Below, piece after piece: positions 8,246 through 16,603 of a stretch of 64,000 nucleotides of DNA. Every line of letters starts with the position of its first letter. Position 1 is the first letter of the stretch. Below the pieces are notes generated by a model. The model saw only the letters and a program-made list of their open reading frames with translations, ran no database searches and was not told where the DNA came from. A program made the translations under genes and the position numbers. The stretch is from NCBI RefSeq assembly GCF_009176975.1, contig NZ_WEZG01000001.1:1-64000 (forward strand), read 5' to 3'. The stretch comes from Aureimonas psammosilenae (GTDB lineage Bacteria; Pseudomonadota; Alphaproteobacteria; Rhizobiales; Rhizobiaceae).

Positions 8246-9001
8246 TTAAAGCTGATATCCGACCCAAACGTTCGGTTCTTCGTAACGTCCAGTATCATGT
8301 TCGAGGCTGATACTGACGGGAGCGAGGCCGCCTTCGAACGCGTACCGATCCGAAACCGAGAAGCGCCGGCCGGCCCACGTTTCCCAGAACGCAACATGCT
8401 CTTTGACAACCATGGAGCGTTCGCACGAACGGATGATGCGTGCACCCTGTGAGAGGTGGCTTCGTAGCCACGGATCGAAGCATTCACCTCTGTCGTCCCG
8501 CCAATGCATATATGTGTCCATCGGCACAAATGGATGGGTGCTTTTAGCGGACGGCCGAACTGGTACAACGACCGCATCTAGGCGGCGTCGTACCGCCAAG
8601 GCCTTCAGTTCTTGGATCATACGTCGGGCATAACCCTTGCCGCGATGTTCGGTCGATACTGAAACAGCCAGTGCGCCAAGGACGTTTGCAGGTTTAGCTG
8701 CGGGATTTCCCCCCGTTTCTACAAGCCAATCCCACCCCTCGGCGGGAAGATTATTCAGATCGCCAGTGAACGAGAAGGGCACGCAATTCACTAAGGCTAC
8801 CGGTTTCCCGGAAGCAGCGGACACTAGGCACAACTGTAGGTCCGCATGTTCTTCCAGAATGGTGCTGTAGTAGGCCTGGTGGGCTGAGGTGTGGCTCAGG
8901 AAGCCGAATGGCGCCCATACTTGATCTTCCAAAGCGCTGGCATCGCGCGCTATCGCTGCGCTTAAATTTCTGGAGCAGACTACTAAGTCGTCTTCGGCCA
9001 T
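8246..9001 (-). CDS. GNAT-family N-acetyltransferase
   Basis: A 251-residue protein with a central GNAT core. Beta-4 and the acetyl-CoA loop are seen as LAVSVSTEHRGKGYARRMI (about residues 109-127), with the (R/Q)xxGx(G/A) signature RGKGYA. The following helix and strand (LDAVVVPVRP) fit the fold. The C-terminal 80 residues have several Trp and Phe (DTYMHWRDDRG, VAFWETWAGRRF) and may shape the acceptor site. The acceptor substrate is unknown. It is a single gene on the minus strand among cargo genes. Confidence 0.85.
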   Translation of the reverse strand: MAEDDLVVCSRNLSAAIARDASALEDQVWAPFGFLSHTSAHQAYYSTILEEHADLQLCLVSAASGKPVALVNCVPFSFTGDLNNLPAEGWDWLVETGGNPAAKPANVLGALAVSVSTEHRGKGYARRMIQELKALAVRRRLDAVVVPVRPSAKSTHPFVPMDTYMHWRDDRGECFDPWLRSHLSQGARIIRSCERSMVVKEHVAFWETWAGRRFSVSDRYAFEGGLAPVSISLEHDTGRYEEPNVWVGYQL

Positions 9002-9250
9002 CGCCTATCCGCCTACTTTTAAACATTTGAGCGGAACAGTTCATGGTCCATTAACGGTGTCAAACACTGATTGCGGCCGGAAAATTGCGATTATTTTGGC
9101 CCCACGTAAAACCCCCGTCGCAAAGGGTTTCCGCCAGTAATTTTTGGTTAACCCTGTTTGAAAGAATTCCGCTCGAGCGAGGTCGTCTATCGCGGTGCCT
9201 ATCCATGCATACCCGTACACAGTCCTCATGGCAGTCGGTTCGTGATCCAC

Positions 9251-9270
9251 TCCTCCGAATAACCGGAGGA
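9251..9270 (+). promoter_or_regulatory. Hairpin hiding the ribosome binding site of the virion operon
   Basis: TCCTCCG (9251-9257) pairs exactly with CGGAGGA (9264-9270) across a six-base loop. The right arm is the Shine-Dalgarno of the gene starting at 9278, seven bases downstream. Folding in the mRNA would mask the ribosome binding site of the first virion-type gene. The pairing is seen in the sequence; regulation is inferred. Confidence 0.55.
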
Positions 9271-9277
9271 TCAATAA

Positions 9278-9508
9278 ATGCCGTCCGCCCAACTCGTCCT
9301 GAACGGCGCTCGCGTTAATCGAGACTTCCGTGAAGCGCTGTTTGATGCCGCCAACCGGGCGGGTGTTACCCCGAATGAGTTTTGCATCACCGCCGCAGCG
9401 GAGAAGCTGATCGCAGGTGGTCGGCGCTTTCCTGGCGTGTTTCACGTCAATGACTTCGAGATGGTCGGTGTAGCTAGCCCGGTCGGCAACGCTGTGAGGG
9501 CTGCATAA
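9278..9508 (+). CDS. Small phage protein, first gene of virion-like block
   Basis: A 76-residue protein preceded by a strong GGAGG. Residues about 9-45 (LNGARVNRDFREALFDAANR and onward) look helical and end in TPNEFCITAAAEKL, which resembles a small RHH-type DNA-binding region, though weakly. Its stop TAA overlaps the next ATG (TAATG), so it is translated with the large virion protein. Function unknown. Confidence 0.65.
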   Translation: MPSAQLVLNGARVNRDFREALFDAANRAGVTPNEFCITAAAEKLIAGGRRFPGVFHVNDFEMVGVASPVGNAVRAA

Positions 9509-12222
9509 TGGCCGCGTCTCCGGGTTTCATCTTCGGCGGCAACACTGGCGTCTCCTACGACGAGTTGCAGAAGCGCCGCGCCGTCGTCCAAGCCATGATG
9601 GAGCAAGCCCGCAATTCCAGCCCGAAGAACTTGGGCGAGGGTATCAATGCCCTTGGCGGCGCGATTGGTGCCGCGCTGGCCAATCGCTCGCTCCAGAAGG
9701 ACGAGGCGGCGATGCGGGAGAAGCAGGCCAGCCTATGGGGTGACATCGACAATGCGATGCGTGGGTCTACCTCGGCCCTCGCTTACGATCCTGCCGGCCC
9801 GGCGCTTTCCGGCGCTACAGGCTCCGATGCTTCGGCTCCGAAGCTGAAGTCCAGCGCGGCCGACAACGACAACGGCCTTCAGCCTTTCCAGACGGCATTC
9901 CTTGATACGCTGGCCGGTCCTGAGAGCGCAGGAGCCTACAACGTCAAATACGGTGGCGACACCTTCAGCGATTTCTCCGACCATCCGCGGCAGGATATCC
10001 CGATCCAATCCGGGCCGAACCTCGGCAAGACATCGAGCGCGGCTGGCCGCTACCAGTTCCTCGGAAGCACATGGGACGACGAGGCCAAGAAGCTCGGGCT
10101 TTCCGATTTCAGCCCCGCCAATCAGGATCGCGCCGCGTGGTCGCTGGCGTCCGACACGTACCGTAAGAAGACGGGCAATGACCTGTCGGTGGTGCTGCAA
10201 TCGGGCGATCCCGATGCCATCGCGGGCGTCGGGCCGGCTCTTAAGGATGTTTGGACATCGCTACCGGGCGGCATCGAGCAAGGCACGAATACGGATGCCT
10301 TCACCTCCGCTTACCAGGGCGCGCTCAGCCGCAGCGGTTCGGCTCGCGCTATTCAAGCGGCGGCACCTGCGCAGGGCCAACAGGTTCAGGTCGCAAGCTT
10401 GGACCCTTCGGCGGGCATGGGCTCGGCAACTCCTTCGACCACGCGGCAAGCGCTGGAGCGCGCATCGGCGACGGTGAACGCGGCGCAGGCGAGCGGCGCT
10501 TCTATCGACGGGCAGATGAGCCCCGAAGATCAGGCTCGCTACAACCAGCTTGTCGGTCGCGAGCCGGGGCAGGTAGACCAGAACGCGGTCCCCTATACCG
10601 GCCCCGCGGAATACAACACGCCGGAACTGCGCCTCGATATGAACGGCGCTCGCGTGACGCGGGATAGCGAGGAGCGGATGGCTCCGGGGAAGCAGGCGGT
10701 CGTCAACGCTCTGATGGCGCAGGGAGGGGGCGCACAGCCGCAAGACCCGACGCAGCTTGCGGCCCTGCCGTCGCCGCGGATGGTGGATGCAAACCCAACC
10801 CCGCCGGCGGCCTCCACGTTCTCGCCAGCCGTCCAGCAGGCCGCGGCGAACGATCCGAGCTTTGACGGCTTCAGCCAGTCGGGGCCGCCGGAGACCATGA
10901 CGCGCAAGATTGCCCGCATCATGATTGATCGCGGCATCGGCCTGCCCTCGGCTCCCCCGTCCCCTGATGGGCAGGGTGGGCGGGAAGTAATGGACATGAT
11001 CGACCCGGCGGGGGCTCTGGAGCGTGGGGTGGCCTCGCAGGGCGGCCCACTCGGACACTTCGGCGATCCGAATAGGAACTCCGTCCAACGTGTCGCCGAA
11101 GCCCAGATGGTCGGGCAGGCCCAGAACGGGGCGGACCCCACGGCACTGATGATGCGGGTGTTAAGTTCGCCCTTCGCGACGGACGAACAGCGCCAAGTCG
11201 CGGCGCAGGTCCTCCAGCGCTCGCAGTCGCGCCAGGATCTCACAGACCGTCGAAGCTACGAGGCGAACCAGGCACAGCTAGAACGGCGCAACGCTTGGGA
11301 AGATTATCAGCGCAAAGCCCGCTTCGATGCTGAGTTGAAGGCGGCCGACCCCGATGTCGCTCTAGATCGTGACTACAAGCGCGCGCAGATCACTGCCGCT
11401 ACGTCGAAGGGGTCGGGCTATCGAACGCTCAGTGCAGAAGAAGCCGCATCGCGTGGGCTTCCGCCTGGGGCAACCTACCAAATCGGCCCGGACAACAAGG
11501 TTGATGCCATCGGCAACGGCAAAGGCCAGACCATCTCCATCGGCGGTGGCGAAAACAAACAGGTCTTCGATGCGATGGCGGAAAGCGCTTCGGGCGCTCG
11601 TTCCTCCGTGTCGGGCTTGAAGGCCATTCGAGACGCCCGCCAAGCGATCGATGCCGGCGGTATCTTCGGCGCAGGTGCCGATATGCGCCTTGGGCTCCAG
11701 AAGGTCGGCGCTTATCTCGGGGTCACGGACCCGTCAGCGATCACGAACACAGAAACGTTCCGGGCGGCCATCGCTCCGCAGGTTTCGGCAGTCCTGAAGT
11801 CCACGGTCGGCAGCGCCAACATCTCCAATACGGATCGCGAGTTCGCAGAGAAGGCGGCGGGCGGTAACATCACGTTGGAGCCCGCCAGCATCAAGCGCCT
11901 TCTCACCATCATGGAGAAAGCGTCCACGGAAGCGGTCGCAGGCCATATGTCCCGGCTCGATAAGGTCTATCCGGCAGGCGGGCAGTTCGAACGGGAGCGG
12001 GCGCTCTTTGGAGTGGATATGCCCGACATGACCCCCACGCCTTACGATCCGCCTCCGACTGGAAGCCCGCCACCTGCGCCGGCTACCAGTGCACCGAACA
12101 TGGGAGCCAACTGGCCTCAAGGCGGGCAGGTATCGCGTCCCCGCACGGATGCTGAGTTCAACGCTATTCCGAAGGGTGGCCTCTACGTCGATCCCGACGA
12201 CGGCAAGACCTACAGGAAGTAA
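9508..12222 (+). CDS. Large virion/ejection-type protein with lambda-R-like endolysin domain
   Basis: A 904-residue protein. Residues about 127-275 match the phage lambda R endolysin type (lytic transglycosylase, GH104): FLDTLAGPESAG with candidate catalytic Glu139, then FSDFSDHPR, SSAAGRYQFLGSTWD, LGLSDFSPANQDRAAW and the late DVWTSLPG. The rest is Ala/Gly/Pro-rich and low in complexity except for a helical region near 690-810. A peptidoglycan-cutting domain inside a very long protein in a structural operon fits an internal virion protein that opens the cell wall during DNA entry, rather than a free lysin. The N-terminal NLGEGINALGGAIG motif recurs in the gene at 14808. It is followed by another large virion-type gene. 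Confidence 0.85.
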   Translation: MAASPGFIFGGNTGVSYDELQKRRAVVQAMMEQARNSSPKNLGEGINALGGAIGAALANRSLQKDEAAMREKQASLWGDIDNAMRGSTSALAYDPAGPALSGATGSDASAPKLKSSAADNDNGLQPFQTAFLDTLAGPESAGAYNVKYGGDTFSDFSDHPRQDIPIQSGPNLGKTSSAAGRYQFLGSTWDDEAKKLGLSDFSPANQDRAAWSLASDTYRKKTGNDLSVVLQSGDPDAIAGVGPALKDVWTSLPGGIEQGTNTDAFTSAYQGALSRSGSARAIQAAAPAQGQQVQVASLDPSAGMGSATPSTTRQALERASATVNAAQASGASIDGQMSPEDQARYNQLVGREPGQVDQNAVPYTGPAEYNTPELRLDMNGARVTRDSEERMAPGKQAVVNALMAQGGGAQPQDPTQLAALPSPRMVDANPTPPAASTFSPAVQQAAANDPSFDGFSQSGPPETMTRKIARIMIDRGIGLPSAPPSPDGQGGREVMDMIDPAGALERGVASQGGPLGHFGDPNRNSVQRVAEAQMVGQAQNGADPTALMMRVLSSPFATDEQRQVAAQVLQRSQSRQDLTDRRSYEANQAQLERRNAWEDYQRKARFDAELKAADPDVALDRDYKRAQITAATSKGSGYRTLSAEEAASRGLPPGATYQIGPDNKVDAIGNGKGQTISIGGGENKQVFDAMAESASGARSSVSGLKAIRDARQAIDAGGIFGAGADMRLGLQKVGAYLGVTDPSAITNTETFRAAIAPQVSAVLKSTVGSANISNTDREFAEKAAGGNITLEPASIKRLLTIMEKASTEAVAGHMSRLDKVYPAGGQFERERALFGVDMPDMTPTPYDPPPTGSPPPAPATSAPNMGANWPQGGQVSRPRTDAEFNAIPKGGLYVDPDDGKTYRK

Positions 12223-12227
12223 CGCCC

Positions 12228-14231
12228 ATGCCTCGCTTCTCTGGAACCCTTGTCGAAGATGCCCCGGCTTCGGAGCCGGTGCGCCGGCCGCGCTTCAGCG
12301 GAAGGCTTGTGGAGGACATGCCGCAGGACGGCGGCGGCAGCTCCAACGGCTACAAGATGGCGCGCGGTGCCTATCTGGGCGCACTCGACGGTGCATCCCT
12401 ATCCTTCGGTGACGAGCTTGGCGCAGGCCTCGGCGCAGCGTCGGAATACGTGAACAGCCTTCTGCCCGAAAGCGATGTCTTGGGTACGGGCAAGCCGGGC
12501 CGCTCCTACGCCGAAATCCGCGACCAGATCCGCTCACAAAACCGTCAGGCGCAGGAAGAAGCTCCCGGCTCCTACCTCGCTGGGCAGCTTGCAGGCGGCA
12601 TCGCCTCTAGTGCTCCTATCGCAGGTGCAGGCCTCGTTGGCGGCGCAGCGCGATCCACGGCGGCTAGACTTGCCATAGCATCAGGAACCGGAGCCGGCGC
12701 GGGTGCCGTGCAAGGCTTCGGCGCTGGCGAAGGTGGTCTCAACGAGCGGTTCAAAGAGGCTGGGAAGGGAATGGTGATTGGCGGCGGCCTCGGCTTCCTG
12801 TCTGTCCCCGCAGGGGCCGCCGTTGGTCGCGGCCTGAACTATGCCGGCGACTTCCTGGCATCACGCGGGGGCCCGGTAGGGCGCTCTGGCCAAGACCTTC
12901 TCCAGCGTACTCTTGCCGACGAAGGTTTCACCCTCGAAGACGCCGCCCGCCGCGCCCGCGAGATGGGGCCGAGCGCCATGCTGGCAGATGCAAGCGAAGG
13001 GCTTCGATATCGCGCCGAACAGATCGCGCAGAGCGACAACCCGGCACGCTCGGGTGTTATCGGTGCCCTGAAGGATCGAAGCGCGGCGGCGGGCGGGCGG
13101 ATCAATTCGGCCTATGACAACGCACTCGGGCCGCGCCCCAACGTCCACCAGACGCTCACGACCATGGCGAAGGAGGCCAAGGGCCGTGCCGATCCTCTCT
13201 ATGCGCGGGCCCGCGCTGAAAATCTGCCGGTAGACGTGAACCCGGTTATCCAGGCCATCGACGGGCAACTGATGACGCCGGCCGACCGTATCGCCGGCCC
13301 TTCGGGGCTTCCTGCCGATGAGGTGGACAAGGCGCTATCGTGGGTTCGTTCGCATCTGACGGACGGGCAATCGCAGCGAACCGGCATCGATCACCTTGAC
13401 CGGCTTGAGCGCCGTGTCAGAGCGCAGACGAAATCGGCATTCGAGGGCGGGCGCTCCGATGTCGGGCACGCGCTCAACGAGGTGGGCAAGGTGCTGCGAG
13501 GCCAGATGAGGGCTTCCAGCCCGATCTATGCGCAGGCCCGCCAAACCTTCGCCGATGACATGAGCGTCAAGGAGGCTTTCGAGACCGGACAGAAGCTCTT
13601 CGGCCGGAAGGTCCATCCCGACTTCCTCGCGGCCGAAGTGGCGGACATGAGCGATGCGGAGCGGCAGGCCTTGCAGCTTGGCACCCGCTCGGCAGTGGAC
13701 GACGCCATGGGGCAGGTTCGCAACGGTTCGCTCAAGGGCCGCCAGCTTCTCGATAGCGACTTCAACGAGCGCAAAATCTTGACGGTGCTTGGCGAGGACG
13801 ACGGTCGCGCCCTCATCAACTCGCTTCAGGGCGAACAGGCGATGGCCGAAACCGCGCACCAGGCAATCGGCAACTCGGCAACGTCCCGGCGGATGGATAA
13901 CCCGTTTCGGGTCCAGCAGCGTACGGCCCAGGATCGGGCCGTTCCTGGCATCCTGCGTAGCGCAGGCAATCTCAACTTTGGTGATGCCGCTTTCCGGGGC
14001 CTAGAATACGCTCAGGACGCCCTCGGACGGCGAACAGCCTCAACGATGGCCGGGGAGCTTGGACCCGCGCTAACGGCCACCGGAGACGCCAGGGAGCGCA
14101 TCGTTCAGGAGCTTCTAGCGAGGGGAGCGCGACGCGAAGAGGCGCGGGCGGTCGATCCGAAAATCAGGGCCGTCACTGAGGCTCTTATTCGGGGCGGTGC
14201 GCTTGCTTACGGCCAGAACGCTCTCCGATGA
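12228..14231 (+). CDS. Large virion-associated protein
   Basis: A 667-residue protein starting five bases after the previous stop. The N-terminus repeats a short unit, PRFSGTLVED and PRFSGRLVED (residues 2-11 and about 21-30). Residues about 110-215 form a Gly/Ala-rich hydrophobic stretch with glycine-zipper spacing, which could insert into a membrane. The remainder is long and helical. This layout is common in phage internal or DNA-ejection proteins. No enzyme motif is seen. Paired with the endolysin-domain protein it probably forms an ejection apparatus, which is inference. Confidence 0.7.
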   Translation: MPRFSGTLVEDAPASEPVRRPRFSGRLVEDMPQDGGGSSNGYKMARGAYLGALDGASLSFGDELGAGLGAASEYVNSLLPESDVLGTGKPGRSYAEIRDQIRSQNRQAQEEAPGSYLAGQLAGGIASSAPIAGAGLVGGAARSTAARLAIASGTGAGAGAVQGFGAGEGGLNERFKEAGKGMVIGGGLGFLSVPAGAAVGRGLNYAGDFLASRGGPVGRSGQDLLQRTLADEGFTLEDAARRAREMGPSAMLADASEGLRYRAEQIAQSDNPARSGVIGALKDRSAAAGGRINSAYDNALGPRPNVHQTLTTMAKEAKGRADPLYARARAENLPVDVNPVIQAIDGQLMTPADRIAGPSGLPADEVDKALSWVRSHLTDGQSQRTGIDHLDRLERRVRAQTKSAFEGGRSDVGHALNEVGKVLRGQMRASSPIYAQARQTFADDMSVKEAFETGQKLFGRKVHPDFLAAEVADMSDAERQALQLGTRSAVDDAMGQVRNGSLKGRQLLDSDFNERKILTVLGEDDGRALINSLQGEQAMAETAHQAIGNSATSRRMDNPFRVQQRTAQDRAVPGILRSAGNLNFGDAAFRGLEYAQDALGRRTASTMAGELGPALTATGDARERIVQELLARGARREEARAVDPKIRAVTEALIRGGALAYGQNALR

Positions 14232-14394
14232 GTACGCCAGCGCAAAGGCCGGCGATTGCGCCAGCAAGGAATGCGACAGCCATAGGCGGGATCGCATCCA
14301 CGAACCAATGCAGTCCGAACCATGCGGGGATCATGATCGCGGCGAACAAGATCAGCGCGGCAGCTCGCCAAAGGAATACGGCGGCAGGGCTCAA
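14185..14394 (-). CDS. Small two-span membrane protein, antisense in the virion block
   Basis: A 69-residue protein with two hydrophobic segments (AAALILFAAIMIPAW and MAVAFLAGAIAGLCAGVLI, about residues 11-27 and 37-56) and a charged tail (GERSGRKQAHRPE). A GGAGA lies seven bases before the TTG start. It fills the gap between two plus-strand genes and overlaps the 3' end of the 12228 gene by 47 bases on the opposite strand. Its size and shape resemble a holin or spanin-like lysis protein, but the opposite strand is unusual. A chance ORF cannot be excluded. Confidence 0.45.
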   Translation of the reverse strand: MSPAAVFLWRAAALILFAAIMIPAWFGLHWFVDAIPPMAVAFLAGAIAGLCAGVLIGERSGRKQAHRPE

Positions 14395-14457
14395 GCGTGC
14401 GTCTCCAGGCAGTGCATTGCCGAACCATACGGCACGAAATGGGCAGGGAGAAGCCGC

Positions 14458-14799
14458 ATGATGTCGCCTTCAGCGTCGGCCGTCGCCGCCGATCTCAATG
14501 AATATATGCGCGCTGCCGGCCCCAATGCCGACAACGAGCATATCCGGGCGATGATGGATTGGTTCTGTTCTGCGCCCTGCCACACGCCGGAAGATGCGCT
14601 CGCGCTCGCTGCGTGGACTTCCAACTTCCTCGGCGCTGCCTTGAACGAGATGCCAGAACCGGCCCCCGGCGAAATGGACAACGCCCGGTTTTTCGTTGGG
14701 CTCTCTCGCGCTCTGACGCTGAAGGCGATCACGGCTCTGGAGGCGACGACCGGCACCGCGGCCGAAAGCTACAACTGCGAATTTCCGACCTGGAACTGA
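14458..14799 (+). CDS. Hypothetical phage protein
   Basis: A 113-residue protein. I chose the ATG at 14458 because GGGAG lies seven bases upstream; a longer frame open from 14197 overlaps the previous gene and has a poor site. It is acidic, with two Cys in FCSAPCHTPEDALALAAW (about residues 38-55) and a helical middle part. It sits between virion-type genes with 8 bases to the next start. No family recognised. Confidence 0.65.
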   Translation: MMSPSASAVAADLNEYMRAAGPNADNEHIRAMMDWFCSAPCHTPEDALALAAWTSNFLGAALNEMPEPAPGEMDNARFFVGLSRALTLKAITALEATTGTAAESYNCEFPTWN

Positions 14800-14807
14800 G
14801 AGGGTAG

Positions 14808-15473
14808 ATGATGAGCATCCTAAACCAACCTCTGGACGGGGGCACTTACGACAGCCCCCACGACACTCCGGCGGCCAAGGCTCGCCGCAAGGTGGTCGGT
14901 GCCATGATGCAGCAACAGATGGGCTATCCTTCTATCCCGACAGCCCCGGCGCAGTCGCCTATGGGTATGTCACCCATGGCAGCGGGACCAATGGCGGGCA
15001 TGGCCGGCGGCGCGATGATGGGCGGCGCGGTCGGTGGGCCGGTCGGCGGCCTTCTAGGCGGCATCGGCGGCGCAGTCTTGGGGGGTGCGGTCAATCGCGC
15101 CCGGATGGGTTCGCCTTCGCAGGGCGCGCAGAACGCTCTAGGCGGCGGCTGGGACGGCTTCTCGCAGGGTGGAGGCACAATGCCAGCTGCTCCGGTTCGC
15201 GCTAACTCCGCAACGCCTATGGACCCGCACTCGGCATCGCTGGCGAAGGGGCAACGCTCGATAGACGAACAGCGGCGGGCGTTGGCATCCTCGCAGCCGC
15301 AGAACCTTGGCCAAGGCATTGCGGCTCTCGGAGAGGGCTTCAATCTTGCCATGCGGCAGCGAGCGCAGAACCAGGCGGCGGCCGACCCATGGTCGGGTAT
15401 GCGCGAGACGACAACCGGCGCAGCCGGGGGCGGCTTCGATCTCGGCGGCGCACTCAAGCGGATTTTCGGGTAA
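14808..15473 (+). CDS. Gly/Met-rich phage protein with shared virion motif
   Basis: A 221-residue protein. Residues about 50-96 are a Gly/Ala/Met-rich hydrophobic stretch (MGGAVGGPVGGLLGGIGGAV) resembling a membrane-active glycine zipper. Residues about 161-190 contain NLGQGIAALGEGFNLAMRQR, closely matching NLGEGINALGGAIGAALANR in the 9508 protein, so both may bind the same partner or pack together in the particle. No enzyme domain is seen. It is part of the virion-like operon. Confidence 0.7.
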   Translation: MMSILNQPLDGGTYDSPHDTPAAKARRKVVGAMMQQQMGYPSIPTAPAQSPMGMSPMAAGPMAGMAGGAMMGGAVGGPVGGLLGGIGGAVLGGAVNRARMGSPSQGAQNALGGGWDGFSQGGGTMPAAPVRANSATPMDPHSASLAKGQRSIDEQRRALASSQPQNLGQGIAALGEGFNLAMRQRAQNQAAADPWSGMRETTTGAAGGGFDLGGALKRIFG

Positions 15474-15477
15474 AATC

Positions 15478-15741
15478 ATGGCGACGTTCAAAGACCGCTT
15501 GGCTCGGCTCGAAGGTCGGATGGGAATAAGCGAGGGCGTTCCCCGCGTCATCTTCGTGACTGGGGGAGGCACGACGGACGAGGAGTTCAATACCTTCCTT
15601 GCCGCGCAGGGCGTTCACCTCATCCCGCGCGATCTCGTTTTCCGCACGGTCTACGAGGCACAACCCGGCACCGCCGAGCCGTCCACGCCCATGCGCATCA
15701 CCAGCGTGACGAAGCTAGACGGCCGTCTGCAAGCGGGCTGA
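15478..15741 (+). CDS. Small hypothetical phage protein
   Basis: An 87-residue protein beginning four bases after the previous stop, with ATG at 15478. The N-terminus MATFKDRLARLEGRM looks like a short coiled coil, followed by PRVIFVTGGGTTDEEF and a beta-rich end. A longer in-frame reading from 15307 lies inside the previous gene and is a shadow. No function assigned. Confidence 0.65.
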   Translation: MATFKDRLARLEGRMGISEGVPRVIFVTGGGTTDEEFNTFLAAQGVHLIPRDLVFRTVYEAQPGTAEPSTPMRITSVTKLDGRLQAG

Positions 15742-15764
15742 AAGAAATCAGGAAAGATCAGACG

Positions 15765-16202
15765 TTGGGGAAAGTTGGTGGCGCTAGAGAAGGCGCAGGA
15801 CGCAAGCCGGGAGTGATGAACCGCCGATCGTCGGACACGATGGCGGCGCTGATTTCGTCAGGTCTATCGCCGGCCGAATACCTGTTCAGCATTTTCCGCG
15901 ATGAGAAGGCGGATCCGAAAGACAGGGCATGGGCAGCAAACGCGGCTGCGCCCTACGTCCATCCGCGCCTTGCTCCCGCTGCGCAGCGTATCAGTCTCGA
16001 CCTGCCCGATACGGCGACGGCAGAGGGCGTTCGGGATGCCATTGCTGCCGTGGTGCAGGCAGTTGCCAAGGGCGACATCGCGCCGGCCGAAGGCCAAAGC
16101 CTAGTGGCCGTCCTCGAAGTTCAGCGGAAGGCAATCGAAGCCGTTGATGTCGCCGAGCGGCTGGCGGCCGTCGAACAGCAACTAGAGAAAGGCAACAGGT
16201 AG
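15765..16202 (+). CDS. Small-terminase-like protein
   Basis: A 145-residue protein with a TTG start and GGAAAGA seven bases upstream. The N-terminal GGAREGAGRKPG (about residues 5-16) is the basic loop typical of many phage terminase small subunits. It is followed by a helical region ending in a coiled coil, VAERLAAVEQQLEKGNR. Small terminases recognise phage DNA for packaging. No large terminase gene follows, which is odd for a functional phage but known in satellites that use a helper's large subunit. The family call rests on the N-terminal motif and gene size. Confidence 0.65.
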   Translation: MGKVGGAREGAGRKPGVMNRRSSDTMAALISSGLSPAEYLFSIFRDEKADPKDRAWAANAAAPYVHPRLAPAAQRISLDLPDTATAEGVRDAIAAVVQAVAKGDIAPAEGQSLVAVLEVQRKAIEAVDVAERLAAVEQQLEKGNR

Positions 16203-16212
16203 GAGAAGCACA

Positions 16213-16422
16213 ATGCCGAAGGGATCGATTGTGGATCGACTGGCGGCTGTAGAGCAGCAGCTTGCAGGGCGGCGTTCGATTATGTCGAAGCAGGAACGAG
16301 ATGCGATGGTCGCCGCATCGCTTGCAGATCCAACGAGCCGAAAGCGGGCGCTGGCAGCATTGGTGCCGAATGATGATCGCGGTCGGGCCGTCATAGAGGC
16401 GTCGTTCCGCGCTGCTCTGTGA
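16213..16422 (+). CDS. Small hypothetical protein sharing a coiled-coil with the terminase-like protein
   Basis: A 69-residue protein ten bases after the previous stop, with GGAGAAG upstream. Its N-terminal VDRLAAVEQQLAGRRS repeats the last residues of the preceding protein (VAERLAAVEQQLEKGNR), suggesting an interaction motif or local duplication. The C-terminal half is SLADPTSRKRALAALVP and so on. Function unknown; it ends the virion-like block. Confidence 0.6.
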   Translation: MPKGSIVDRLAAVEQQLAGRRSIMSKQERDAMVAASLADPTSRKRALAALVPNDDRGRAVIEASFRAAL

Positions 16423-16603
16423 GATGCCGTCCAGCGCCACGCCTAAAGTAGGCAATGATAGGCTGCGACTTCCGTCAACCGAAGCCCGAAGTGTCGCAAA
16501 CGCCGCAACTGTCGCAAGCCCCGGACCAGTTTCCAGCGCGCCGAATTATCGCAACATTCGCAGGGGTCGAACTGATTTTTGGTACAGATCGGCCGATCCA
16601 TGC

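Noticed and set aside
16424-16603. Possible short genes between the virion block and the acyltransferase gene
   Set aside because: Two overlapping plus-strand frames start here but run into the acyltransferase gene on the opposite strand. Neither has a good ribosome site or a familiar motif, though a truncated phage gene cannot be excluded.
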